Positions 7,617 through 17,902 of a stretch of DNA of 64,000 bases are shown in pieces. The position numbers and the translations under genes are program-made. How positions within the stretch are numbered: the first letter of the stretch is position 1; each line of letters starts with the position of its first letter. The DNA comes from Mycobacterium sp. GTDB taxonomy: Bacteria > Actinomycetota > Actinomycetes > Mycobacteriales > Mycobacteriaceae. The DNA lies in NCBI GenBank assembly GCA_025965895.1, contig JAOPWC010000135.1, positions 1-64,000 of the forward strand, given 5' to 3'. The notes beneath the pieces are model-generated. The model made no database searches, was not told the DNA's origin, and saw only the letters and a program-made list of their open reading frames with translations.

Positions 7617-8984
7617 GTGAGTGCGGATGTCCTGGCGAGCCTGATCGAAGAACTGCCCGAGGGAATGGTCGTTACCGATCCTGCGAAGACCGACAAGTAC
7701 CGGCAAGACCGCGCGCTCGACCCGTCGGCGGGCAAGCCGATGGCGGTGGTACGGCCGCGACGCACCGAGGACGTGCAGACGGTGCTGCGCTGGGCGAGCC
7801 TGCACCGCATCTCGGTGGTGCCGCGCGGCGCAGGCAGCGGGCTCTCCGGTGGTGCGACCGCGCAGGACAACGGCATCGTGCTGTCAACCGAGCGGATGCG
7901 TGACATCTCCGTCGACCCGGTGACGCGCACCGCCGTGTGTCAACCCGGGCTGTTCAACGCCGAGGTCAAGAAGGCAGCCGCGGAGCACCACCTCTGGTAC
8001 CCACCCGATCCGTCGTCGTTTGAGATCTGCAGCATCGGCGGCAACGTCGCTACCAACGCCGGCGGCCTGTGCTGCGTGAAGTACGGCGTCACCACAGACT
8101 ACGTCCTGGGGTTGCAGGTGGTGCTGGCCGACGGGACCGCCGTTCGCGTGGGCGGCCCCCGGCTGAAGGACGTCGCGGGGCTGAGCCTGACCAAGTTGTT
8201 CGTCGGCAGCGAGGGCACGCTCGGAGTCGTCACCGAGATCACGCTGCGGCTGCTGCCGAAGCAGCACCGGTCCAGCACGGTGGTCGCGACGTTTGGATCG
8301 GTCCAGGCAGCCGTCAACGGTGTGCTCAGCGTGGCCAGCCAGATGCGCCCATCGATGCTGGAGTTCATGGACTCCGTCGCGGTGAACGCTGTCGAGGACA
8401 AGCTTCGGATGGGTTTGGACCGCGACGCCGCGGCGCTCGTGATCGCCGGGTCCGACGAGCGCGGCCGGTCCGCGTCCGAGGATGCCGAGGTGATCGCCGC
8501 CGCGTTCACGGCAAACGACGCGACGGAGGTCTTCTCCACCGACGACCCCGACGAGGGGGAGGCGTTCGTCGCCGCCCGCCGGTACGCGATTCCCGCAGTG
8601 GAGGCCAAAGGAACGCTGCTGCTCGAAGACGTCGGCGTGCCGCTTCCCCGACTGGGCGAACTCGTCACGGGAATCGCACGCATCGCCGCGGAGCGGGACG
8701 TGATGATCTCGGTCATCGCCCACGCCGGCGACGGCAACACGCACCCGCTGATCGTCTACGACCCGAGTGACCCGGCGATGAAAGAGCGCGCGGACGTCGC
8801 CTTCGGGCAGATCATGGACCTCGCGGTCGGACTCGGCGGCACGATCACCGGCGAGCACGGCGTCGGCAGGCTGAAGCGACCCTGGTTGGCGGGCCAGATC
8901 GGCCCTGACGCGATGACCCTCAACCGACGAATCAAGGAAGCGCTCGACCCCGCTGGCATCCTCAACCCCGGCGCAGCGATTTGA
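7617..8984 (+). CDS. FAD-linked oxidase, GlcD / D-lactate dehydrogenase type (Rv1257c-like)
   Basis: A 455-residue FAD-binding oxidoreductase of the glycolate-oxidase-subunit-D/D-2-hydroxyacid dehydrogenase family. The PCMH-type FAD domain shows VVPRGAGSGLSGGATAQDNG and GGNVATNAGGLCCVKYGVT. The C-terminal cap has VIAHAGDGNTHPLI and the closing GGTITGEHGVGRLKR motif with the conserved histidines. It would oxidise a D-2-hydroxyacid such as glycolate, lactate or 2-hydroxyglutarate. The start is a GTG at 7617. It shares domain structure with the protein at 17899-19278. The precise substrate is not determinable. Confidence 0.87.
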   Translation: MSADVLASLIEELPEGMVVTDPAKTDKYRQDRALDPSAGKPMAVVRPRRTEDVQTVLRWASLHRISVVPRGAGSGLSGGATAQDNGIVLSTERMRDISVDPVTRTAVCQPGLFNAEVKKAAAEHHLWYPPDPSSFEICSIGGNVATNAGGLCCVKYGVTTDYVLGLQVVLADGTAVRVGGPRLKDVAGLSLTKLFVGSEGTLGVVTEITLRLLPKQHRSSTVVATFGSVQAAVNGVLSVASQMRPSMLEFMDSVAVNAVEDKLRMGLDRDAAALVIAGSDERGRSASEDAEVIAAAFTANDATEVFSTDDPDEGEAFVAARRYAIPAVEAKGTLLLEDVGVPLPRLGELVTGIARIAAERDVMISVIAHAGDGNTHPLIVYDPSDPAMKERADVAFGQIMDLAVGLGGTITGEHGVGRLKRPWLAGQIGPDAMTLNRRIKEALDPAGILNPGAAI

Positions 8985-9003
8985 TCTCGATTCCGCCGCG
9001 CTG

Positions 9004-9039
9004 TTGACATGTATACAGCACTTGTCGTACGCATAAGAC
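9004..9039 (+). promoter_or_regulatory. Candidate promoter for cyp130, probably leaderless
   Basis: A perfect TTGACA (9004-9009) lies 31 bases before the cyp130 ATG (9040). With normal spacing the -10 would fall around 9027-9033 and transcription would begin at or next to the ATG. The -10 itself is a weak match. A GTATAC palindrome at 9011-9016 sits in the spacer and could be part of an operator for the TetR protein encoded downstream. Confidence 0.4.
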
Positions 9040-10281
9040 ATGACGACCACTTTGTCTCATCGATCGCCTGTCACGTTTGAGCTCGCCAACGCCGACACCT
9101 GGGCCGACCCGTGGCAGATGTACGCCGCTCTGCGCAATGACGATCCAGTGCACCACGTTGTTCCGTCCGACATTCCGGAGCACGATTATTGGGTGCTGTC
9201 CCGGCACGCAGACGTGTGGCAGGCCGCGAGGGACCACGAGACGTTTTCGTCGGCCCACGGCCTGACCGTCACCTATGGCGAGCTGAAAATCATCGGGCTG
9301 CAGGACAACCCGCCGATGGTGATGCAGGACCCACCTGTGCACACCGAATTTCGCAAGCTCGTGGCGCGGGGCTTCACGCCGCGCCAGGTTGAGGCGGTCG
9401 AGCCCGCTGTGCGGGCGTTCGTCGCCGAACGCCTTGAGCGCCTCCTGGCCGCCGGTGGCGGCGACATCGTCGCCGAGCTGTTCAAACCGCTGCCGTCGAT
9501 GGTGGTGGCCCACTATCTGGGGGTGCCGCAGGAGGACCGGGCACAGTTCGACGGCTGGACCGAGGCCATCGTCGCGGCCAACAGCGGCAGCGGGGGAATC
9601 GTCAGCGCGATGGAGACGGTCGGCGACGCGGTGACGTCGATGATGGGCTACTTCACCGAGCTGATCGAGCGCCGGCGCCATGCGCCCGGCGACGACACGG
9701 TGTCGCATCTGGTGGCGGCGGGAGTGGGCGCGGACGGCGACATCGCAGGCACGCTGGCGGTGCTCGCGTTCACGTTCACGATGGTCACCGGTGGCAACGA
9801 CACCACCACAGGCATGCTCGGGGGGTCCGTGCAGCTGTTGCATCGTCGGCCCGACCAGCGCAAGCTGCTGGCCGAGCAGCCAGAACTGATGCCGGCCGCG
9901 GTCGACGAGCTACTGCGGCTCACCTCACCGGTGCAGGGCCTGGCCCGCACCCTTACCCGCGATGTGACAATCGGCGACACCACTATCCCGCAGGGCCGGA
10001 AGGTCTTACTGCTGTACGGGTCGGCGAACCGCGACGAGCGCCAATTCGGCCGGGACGCCGCTGAACTGGACGTCACCCGTCGGCCGCGGAACATCCTGAC
10101 GTTCAGCCACGGCGCCCACCACTGCCTCGGTGCCGCAGCCGCCAGGATGCAGTCGCGTGTCACTTTGACCGAGTTACTGGCCCGCTGTCCGGATTTCGAG
10201 GTGGAAGAATCGGGGATCGTCTGGGCCGGCGGCAGCTACGTCAGGCGTCCGCTGTCGGTGCCGTTCCGGGTGGCCGAATGA
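9040..10281 (+). CDS. cyp130: Cytochrome P450 CYP130
   Basis: A 413-residue soluble P450, collinear with M. tuberculosis CYP130 as I recall it. The heme-binding segment is FSHGAHHCLGAAAARMQ with the axial thiolate at C362. The oxygen-activation helix has GGNDTT (251-256). The K-helix ExxR is ELLR in AVDELLRLTSPVQG. Electrons would come from a ferredoxin system encoded elsewhere. The physiological substrate is unknown; the M. tuberculosis enzyme binds azoles and can N-demethylate arylamides. The gene overlaps the following tetR by 4 nt, so the pair forms one operon. Confidence 0.92.
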   Translation: MTTTLSHRSPVTFELANADTWADPWQMYAALRNDDPVHHVVPSDIPEHDYWVLSRHADVWQAARDHETFSSAHGLTVTYGELKIIGLQDNPPMVMQDPPVHTEFRKLVARGFTPRQVEAVEPAVRAFVAERLERLLAAGGGDIVAELFKPLPSMVVAHYLGVPQEDRAQFDGWTEAIVAANSGSGGIVSAMETVGDAVTSMMGYFTELIERRRHAPGDDTVSHLVAAGVGADGDIAGTLAVLAFTFTMVTGGNDTTTGMLGGSVQLLHRRPDQRKLLAEQPELMPAAVDELLRLTSPVQGLARTLTRDVTIGDTTIPQGRKVLLLYGSANRDERQFGRDAAELDVTRRPRNILTFSHGAHHCLGAAAARMQSRVTLTELLARCPDFEVEESGIVWAGGSYVRRPLSVPFRVAE

Positions 10282-10886
10282 TGACGAAGGACTGGCTGGC
10301 GGCACGGCGCAGCGAGGTGGCCGCGGACCGGATTCTCGACGCGGCGGGCGAGTTGTTCGCGCAGCGTGAGGTGGCCGGGGTCGGGATGCACGAGATCGCC
10401 AAAACGGCGGGATGTTCGCGTGCGACGCTGTATCGCTACTTTGAGAACCGGGAGGCGCTGCACACTGCATTTGTGCGCCGCGAGACCTATCGGCTGCACG
10501 ACACGATCATCGAGGAGATCACCGGGGTGGAGGATCCCGGGGAACGGTTGGTCGAGGGTGTGGTGGTTGGGCTGCGGCTGGTGCGGAACAGCCCCGCCCT
10601 CTCATCGTGGTTCTCCCCCAGCCACCCACCGCTCGGCGTCGCGATAGCCGAGCAGGACGACGTGATCAAAGCCCTGACCGCGGCGTTTCTGACCTCGCTT
10701 GGACCTGATGAGCCCGCGGTGGTTGGGCGCCGCGCGAGATGGCTGGTGCGGGTGATGACCTCACTGCTGGTCTTCCCCGGCGAGGACGAGGCCGACGAAC
10801 GGGCAATGGTCGAGGAATTCGTGCTACCGATCGTCGTGGCCGCCGGTCAGTCGGCCTCATCACCTGAGTTCGACCCGGTGCACTGA
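10278..10886 (+). CDS. TetR-family regulator of the cyp130 operon (Rv1255c-like)
   Basis: 202 residues. The N-terminal helix-turn-helix reads ILDAAGELFAQREVAG, then MHEIAKTAGCSRATLYRYF and ENREALHTAF, the standard TetR DNA-binding core (about 17-62). The rest is the ligand-binding helical domain, with no recognisable ligand class. ATG overlaps the cyp130 stop (ATGATG arrangement), so the protein is made with CYP130 and probably represses its own operon from the promoter before 9040. A function in sensing the P450 substrate is an inference. Confidence 0.87.
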   Translation: MMTKDWLAARRSEVAADRILDAAGELFAQREVAGVGMHEIAKTAGCSRATLYRYFENREALHTAFVRRETYRLHDTIIEEITGVEDPGERLVEGVVVGLRLVRNSPALSSWFSPSHPPLGVAIAEQDDVIKALTAAFLTSLGPDEPAVVGRRARWLVRVMTSLLVFPGEDEADERAMVEEFVLPIVVAAGQSASSPEFDPVH

Positions 10887-10900
10887 TCAGCACTGATCAG
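10881..10900 (+). repeat. Tandem 10-bp repeat containing CTGATCAG palindromes
   Basis: The decamer CACTGATCAG occurs twice back to back at the end of the tetR gene, and the first copy contains its TGA stop. Each copy holds the 8-bp perfect palindrome CTGATCAG. It lies in the short convergent gap before the acyltransferase stop. No T-run follows, so it is not a classical terminator. Confidence 0.5.
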
Positions 10901-10915
10901 ATAGCCCGGTGGCCA

Positions 10916-12051
10916 TCAAGGCCGAACGCGGGTGAACCGGTGCAGCAGCCAGGCCAGCGGGATCGTCATCGCGAGCGTCACCACGAACAGCAACGCCATC
11001 GAGCCGGTGTAGATCGGGAAGTGCAACACCTCTACCATCACGATCTCCATCACGATGAGATGGATCAGGAAAATCTCATAGGAGATCTCCCCGAGCCACA
11101 CCATTGGGCTGCTGGCGAGCAGCCGTGTGTACCAGCCGCGGTTGCCCAGGGCCAGCGGCCCGACGACCACGGTCGCGATGACCGCGTAGAACACCGCCTT
11201 GGCCAGGGCTTCCCAAAGCCTGGCCGGCGACGTGGTCGGTTCTCCGGCGATCGGCGTGGACACGATGAAATAGCAGATCAGGGCCAGCGGCACGCAGGCG
11301 GCCGCGTACCACCGCACGCCGATCGCCTGCAGCACGGCCAGCATCATCCCGCCGATGAACCAGGCGAGGTACGTGGGCAGCCACAGCCGCGCGCCGTCGG
11401 GAAGCCAGTCGGTGACATACACCAGCGCCAGCCACGCCGGCGTCAGCGCGGCCAGCGCGGTGAGGCCGGCCAGCAGCAGCCTGGGTCGCCAACGCCGCCG
11501 GCACAACACGGCCAGGACCAGGTAGGCCAGTAGGGGTAATACCACGTAGAACGCCACTTCGACGGCAAGGCTCCACATCTGGGTGAGCCCCTGATGCAGA
11601 TAGGCGAAGAGGTAATTGTCGGTGTAGATCTGCGTCAGCGTGAGGTTGCGGAACAACCCCGCCCAGGTGTGCCCGGGATTCGGCCCCGCCGTGCGGAAGT
11701 GGTACACGAGATACGCCGCCACCACGGTCACCGTGTAGGCAGGCACGATCCGCCGCACCCGGTGCCAGACATAGCGGGGCACCGACGGCGGCGGACCGTC
11801 GGCCGCGGCGGCTTTCACCCACGGCCGGAACAGCAGCAGACCCGACAGCACAAAGAAGATCGCCACGCCGATCTCCATGCGCGAGTACACCAGCCCCGCG
11901 TAGCCGTCGATGTACTTGCCCGTCGTGTACGCGGCGTGGGTCGCGACCACAAGGATCGCAGCCACCGCACGGATGCCGGTCAGCGAGGCCACCCGCTCGG
12001 CCGTGGACACCGACTCCAGACCGCCCTGCGCCTCCACGCCCTCGGACAGGG

Positions 12052-12055
<4 letters not shown>
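10916..12055 (-). CDS. Acyltransferase-3 family membrane protein (Rv1254-like)
   Basis: A 379-residue integral membrane protein with about ten hydrophobic segments. The first cytoplasmic stretch, VASLTGIRAVAAILVVATHA, is the family-defining start of acyltransferase-3 proteins, including the catalytic-type histidine after the first helix. Later helices include GLTQMWSLAVEVAFYVVLPL. Members O-acetylate or O-acylate sugars and lipids on the outer face of the membrane. The gene starts inside the last codons of deaD (4-nt ATGA overlap), so both come from one transcript. The acceptor is unknown. Confidence 0.85.
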
Positions 12056-13722
<1,667 letters not shown>

Positions 13723-13802
13723 CGGATTGAAAGTCTAATGCGCGCCCGGCATCGGCCACGCCTGACCGGAAATGGCGACGACTGGCGGTACGGTGCGCTT
13801 TT

Positions 13803-14390
13803 GTGTGGGGCAGGATGATGATTCCGGCCGCCATTCCGGCGACCGCGGTGGCGTTGACGGCGGTTCTGGCAGGCTGCGGTTCCGGCGATTCGACCGTCGC
13901 GAAGACACCGCAGCCGACAAGCATCGTCGCGACCAGGACCACGGCGCCGCCGCCCCCTCCGCCCGTGACGAGCGCGCCGGCCCCATCCACCAGCACCGTT
14001 GCCCAGGCGACAGACCCATGTGCGGTGAATCTCGGCGCACTCGAGATCACGAGGGCCACTTCCGGCCTGCCGCCCGACCCCCGCAGCGGACAGGGCTGGA
14101 GCCCCGAGCCGCTGGCCGGCAACTACAACGAATGCGCGCAGCTTTCGGCGGTCATTGTCAAGGCGAACACCAACGCCCAGAACCCGAACACCACGGCCAT
14201 CATGTTCCATCAGGGCAAGTTCATCCCGACCGGCGTGCCGGACACGTTCGGCTTCAACGGAATCGACACGTCGGCGAGCACCGGCGACACCATCGCGCTG
14301 AAGTACTCCAACGGCGTACCCGGACTGGACAGCATCGTGAAGTTCCGCTGGAACGGCGACGGCGTCGAGCTTGTCGCTAACGTCGGCTGA
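13803..14390 (+). CDS. lprE: LppP/LprE-type lipoprotein (Rv1252c-like)
   Basis: A 195-residue secreted lipoprotein. A short hydrophobic signal (ATAVALTAVLAGC) ends in the lipobox L-A-G-C with lipidation at C25. A Thr/Pro-rich spacer follows, then a compact domain with conserved cysteines (ATDPCAVN..., NYNECAQL) and IMFHQGKFIPTGVPDTFGF, characteristic of the mycobacterial LppP/LprE family. It should be anchored in the cytoplasmic membrane facing the periplasm. The GTG at 13803 was taken; ATG at 13815 or 13818 would still leave a functional signal. Its molecular function is unknown. Confidence 0.85.
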   Translation: MWGRMMIPAAIPATAVALTAVLAGCGSGDSTVAKTPQPTSIVATRTTAPPPPPPVTSAPAPSTSTVAQATDPCAVNLGALEITRATSGLPPDPRSGQGWSPEPLAGNYNECAQLSAVIVKANTNAQNPNTTAIMFHQGKFIPTGVPDTFGFNGIDTSASTGDTIALKYSNGVPGLDSIVKFRWNGDGVELVANVG

Positions 14391-14452
14391 GGCCGGACGC
14401 GCCCCGCGCTGGAACGGCCCGGCGTGTCGGTGCCCTCCCCTACAGTGACACC

Positions 14453-17400
14453 GTGTTCGTCGAGGGCGACCAAGTCGTCTACAGCCCATCGGACCTTGCC
14501 GCCGCCTCACGGTGCGAGTACGCGCTGCTGCGGGCGTTTGATGCCAGGCTCGGCCGCGGCGACGCCGTCGAGGCCGACGACGAACTCCTGAGGCGCACCA
14601 TCGAGCTGGGGCATGCGCACGAACAACGCACTCTCGAGAGCCTTGTTGAGCGCTACGGCGAGGGTGTGGTGCGCATCGGCCGACCGGCGTACACCCTGGC
14701 GGCGTTCCAGGCGGCGGCGCGCGCCACCGCAGACGCCTTCCGCAACGAGCCCGCGGTCGTCTATCACGCAGCGCTGTTCGACGGCCGGTTCGTCGGTTTC
14801 GCCGATTTCGTGGTCCGCTGCAACACCCAGGCCGGCCACGCATACCGCGTGTTCGACACCAAGCTTGCCCGGCGGGCCAAGATCGAGGCGCTGCTGCAGA
14901 TCGCGGGATACGCGGAAGCGCTGCATGCGATGGGCGTACCGGTGGCACCTACCGCAGGGCTGATTCTTGGTGACGGGTCGGCGGTGGAGTATCCCATCGA
15001 TGATCTGATCCCGGTCTACCGGCAGCAGCGGGCCGCGCTGGAGGAGCTGCTCGACCGGCACCTGGCCGGTGGTGGCCGGGCAAGCTGGGCCGACCCGCAG
15101 GTGAGCGCGTGCCTGCGTTGCCCCGCATGCGAGCCGCACGTCCGCGAGCACGACGACCTCGTGTTGGTAGCCAATATGCGGCTGAGCCAGCGTGCCACGC
15201 TGATCGAGGCAGGGATCAGCACCGTCGCCGCACTCGCAGCCCGGACGGAGCCCGTCGACGGAATGGTGCAGGGCACGTTGGCGACGCTGACGTCCCAGGC
15301 CCGGCTGCAGGTGGCAGAGCGCGAGTCCGGCGAGCCGCAATTCGAGGTCTTCGACCCGGAACCGCTCGGCGCACTGCCCCAGCCTGATGCCGGCGATGTG
15401 TTCTTCGACTTCGAGGGCGACCCGCTGTGGACCGACGACGGCGTCACCTGGGGCCTCGAGTACTTGTTCGGCGTGCTGGACGCGGCCGGGACATTCCGGT
15501 CGTTGTGGGCCCATGACCGGCGCAGCGAACGCAAGGCGCTGACGGACTTCCTGAGGCTGGTGCGCAACCGGCGCAAGCGCTACCCGAACATGCACATCTA
15601 CCACTACGGCGCCTACGAGAAGACGGCCCTGCTGCACCTTGCCGCCCGGTACGGGGTTGGCGAGGACGAGGTGGACAACCTGCTTCGCGACGACGTGCTG
15701 GTCGACCTTCTGCCCGTGGTCCGCAAGAGCATCCGGGTCGGCGCCGAGTCGTACGGGCTCAAGGCACTCGAACGGCTCTACATGGGCAGCGATCGACGGT
15801 CCGGGGATGTCACCACGGCCGCAGATTCCATCACGCAATACGCGCGCTACACCGCGCTGCTCGAAGCCGGCCTCGTCGGCGAGGCGGCCGCGGTGATCAA
15901 GGAGATCGAGGACTACAACCACTACGACTGCAGGTCCACGCAACTGCTGCGTAATCGATTGCTCCTCACGGCCTTCGAGCATGGTGTCGTACACCTCGCC
16001 CGTGACGCGCCGCCCGGCGAGCCGGTGCCCGCAGACGACGATGTCGCCCGGAGTCTGACGAGATTCGCCGGCGACCCGGCGGTCCATCGCTCGCGTACGG
16101 CGGAGCAGACCGCTGCCGCACTTCTCAACGCCGCCCGCGGCTACCACGTTCGCGAGCGGAAGCCGCACTGGTGGGCCCACTTCGACCGCTTGATCAAGCC
16201 GATCGAGGAATGGGCCGACACCTCAGGGGTGTTCTGTGTCGATCAGGCGGAGGTCATCGCGGACTGGCATCTCCCGCCGGGAAAGCGAAAGCCCCGCCGA
16301 TGCGTGCAGTTGAGCGGGGTCCTGCTCAGCGGGGCTCTGGTCCCGGGCAAGCAGGTGTGCGTGCTCTACGACCGGCCGGGGCCGCCCGGCTTGGACGCCG
16401 CCCATCCGGATCGCCGGGCCGCAGGCACCGCGACATTGTCCGAGATCACAGAGGAAGTGGCAGGCGTCCCGGTACAGGTCGTCGTAGCCGAGATGCAGCC
16501 CGAAACCGGGCCGTTCGATCACCTCCCGATGGCGGTCACTCCAGGCTTTCCCCTGATGACCGACAGCCAGGAGCGGGCCGTCGAATCGCTAGCGATAGAA
16601 GCGGCGTCCGCACTGCGCGAGAAGCCGCCACGGCTGCCCCGCTGCGCCGTGGTCGACATCCTGTGCCGCAGCCGGCCGCACACGTTCAGCGGCAACGGAC
16701 TTCCGCGGGCTGGCAGCGACGTCGACTCGATCACCACCGCGCTGCTTGACCTCGACCGGTCCTACCTCGCCGTGCATGGTCCGCCGGGCACCGGCAAGAC
16801 CTACACCGCGGCACGGGTCATCGCTCGATTGGTCAATGAAAGCCGTTGGCGCATAGGGGTCGTCGCGCAGTCACATGCCGTCGTGGAAAACGTTCTCAGA
16901 GAGGTGGTCGCGGCAGGCGTCGACCCGTCGCTGGTCGCAAAGAAGACGCCGCACGATGCCGCACCGACGTGGCAGGTGATCCCGGAGAACCAGTACGCAG
17001 CCTTCATCGACGCGAACGCCGGATGCGTTGTCGGGGGGACCGCATGGGACTTCTCCAACGACAACCGGGTGTCACCGGGCAGCCTGGACCTGATCGTCAT
17101 CGACGAGGCCGGCCAATTCTCGCTCGCCAACACCATCGCCGTCACCCAAGCCGCCAGCAATCTGCTGTTGCTCGGCGATCCGCAACAACTCGCCGAAGTC
17201 AGCACGGGCACCCATCCAGAACCTGTGGACACCTCGGCGTTGGGCTGGCTGGTGGACGGCCGCGATGTGCTGCCCGACCAATTCGGCTACTTCCTCGCGC
17301 AGACCAGGCGCATGCATCCTGCCGTCTGCCAAGCGGTTTCGGCGTTGTCCTACGAAAACCGGCTGCACCCCCATCCTGTTACCGCAGGCAGACACCTCGA

Positions 17401-17902
17401 GGGACATGCGCCGGGTCTGCGCACGCTGTGCGTCGAGCACCTCGACAACGACACCGCCAGCATCGAGGAAGCGGAACGAATCGCCGACGAGATCCGCGAG
17501 TTGATCGGGACGCCATGGACCGACAACGGCGTCGCGCGACCGTTGACGGGCGCCGATGTGCTGGTTGTCGCCGCGTACAACGCACAGGTGCTGCAGGTGC
17601 GGCGGCATCTGCACGAGGCCGGTCTCGACGAGGTGCGGGTGGGCACCGTGGACAAGATCCAGGGCGCACAGGCTCCGGTGGTGTTCGTCTCCATGGCCGC
17701 CTCCACCATCGCCGACGTGCCGCGCGGGATCTCCTTTCTGCTGCAGCGCAATCGCCTCAACGTGGCGATCAGCCGCGCGATGTACCTCGCGGTCATCGTG
17801 CGGTCCCCGGCGCTGACCGACTACCTGCCGTCGACCCCGCAGGGCGTGGTTGACCTCGGCGCGTTCCTGTCGCTGTCGCGGTGTGATACACCGGCGCGAT
17901 GA
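14453..17902 (+). CDS. TM0106-family RecB-like nuclease fused to SF1 (Upf1/Dna2-like) helicase (Rv1251c-like)
   Basis: A 1149-residue single-chain nuclease-helicase. The N-terminal domain (about 1-235) is RecB/Cas4-like, with H54 (GHAHEQ), D118 (GFADF) and D135-x-K137 (FDTKLAR). C21, C220, C223 and C226 are placed like an iron-sulphur cluster that pins such nucleases. The middle (about 320-520) contains VFFDFEGDPLW and resembles an RNase H-like fold. The C-terminal SF1 helicase has Walker A GPPGTGKT (776-783), Walker B DLIVIDEAGQ (about 879), LLGDPQQLAEVS, GTVDKIQGAQAPVVFVS and RNRLNVAISRA. It resembles a bacterial analogue of Dna2. A DNA repair or replication role is likely but unproven. It overlaps the next gene by 4 nt. 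Confidence 0.87.
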   Translation: MFVEGDQVVYSPSDLAAASRCEYALLRAFDARLGRGDAVEADDELLRRTIELGHAHEQRTLESLVERYGEGVVRIGRPAYTLAAFQAAARATADAFRNEPAVVYHAALFDGRFVGFADFVVRCNTQAGHAYRVFDTKLARRAKIEALLQIAGYAEALHAMGVPVAPTAGLILGDGSAVEYPIDDLIPVYRQQRAALEELLDRHLAGGGRASWADPQVSACLRCPACEPHVREHDDLVLVANMRLSQRATLIEAGISTVAALAARTEPVDGMVQGTLATLTSQARLQVAERESGEPQFEVFDPEPLGALPQPDAGDVFFDFEGDPLWTDDGVTWGLEYLFGVLDAAGTFRSLWAHDRRSERKALTDFLRLVRNRRKRYPNMHIYHYGAYEKTALLHLAARYGVGEDEVDNLLRDDVLVDLLPVVRKSIRVGAESYGLKALERLYMGSDRRSGDVTTAADSITQYARYTALLEAGLVGEAAAVIKEIEDYNHYDCRSTQLLRNRLLLTAFEHGVVHLARDAPPGEPVPADDDVARSLTRFAGDPAVHRSRTAEQTAAALLNAARGYHVRERKPHWWAHFDRLIKPIEEWADTSGVFCVDQAEVIADWHLPPGKRKPRRCVQLSGVLLSGALVPGKQVCVLYDRPGPPGLDAAHPDRRAAGTATLSEITEEVAGVPVQVVVAEMQPETGPFDHLPMAVTPGFPLMTDSQERAVESLAIEAASALREKPPRLPRCAVVDILCRSRPHTFSGNGLPRAGSDVDSITTALLDLDRSYLAVHGPPGTGKTYTAARVIARLVNESRWRIGVVAQSHAVVENVLREVVAAGVDPSLVAKKTPHDAAPTWQVIPENQYAAFIDANAGCVVGGTAWDFSNDNRVSPGSLDLIVIDEAGQFSLANTIAVTQAASNLLLLGDPQQLAEVSTGTHPEPVDTSALGWLVDGRDVLPDQFGYFLAQTRRMHPAVCQAVSALSYENRLHPHPVTAGRHLEGHAPGLRTLCVEHLDNDTASIEEAERIADEIRELIGTPWTDNGVARPLTGADVLVVAAYNAQVLQVRRHLHEAGLDEVRVGTVDKIQGAQAPVVFVSMAASTIADVPRGISFLLQRNRLNVAISRAMYLAVIVRSPALTDYLPSTPQGVVDLGAFLSLSRCDTPAR

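Noticed and set aside
14507..16180. A 557-codon minus-strand frame inside the nuclease-helicase gene
   Set aside because: No family-like motifs; explained by third-position GC bias of the real gene.
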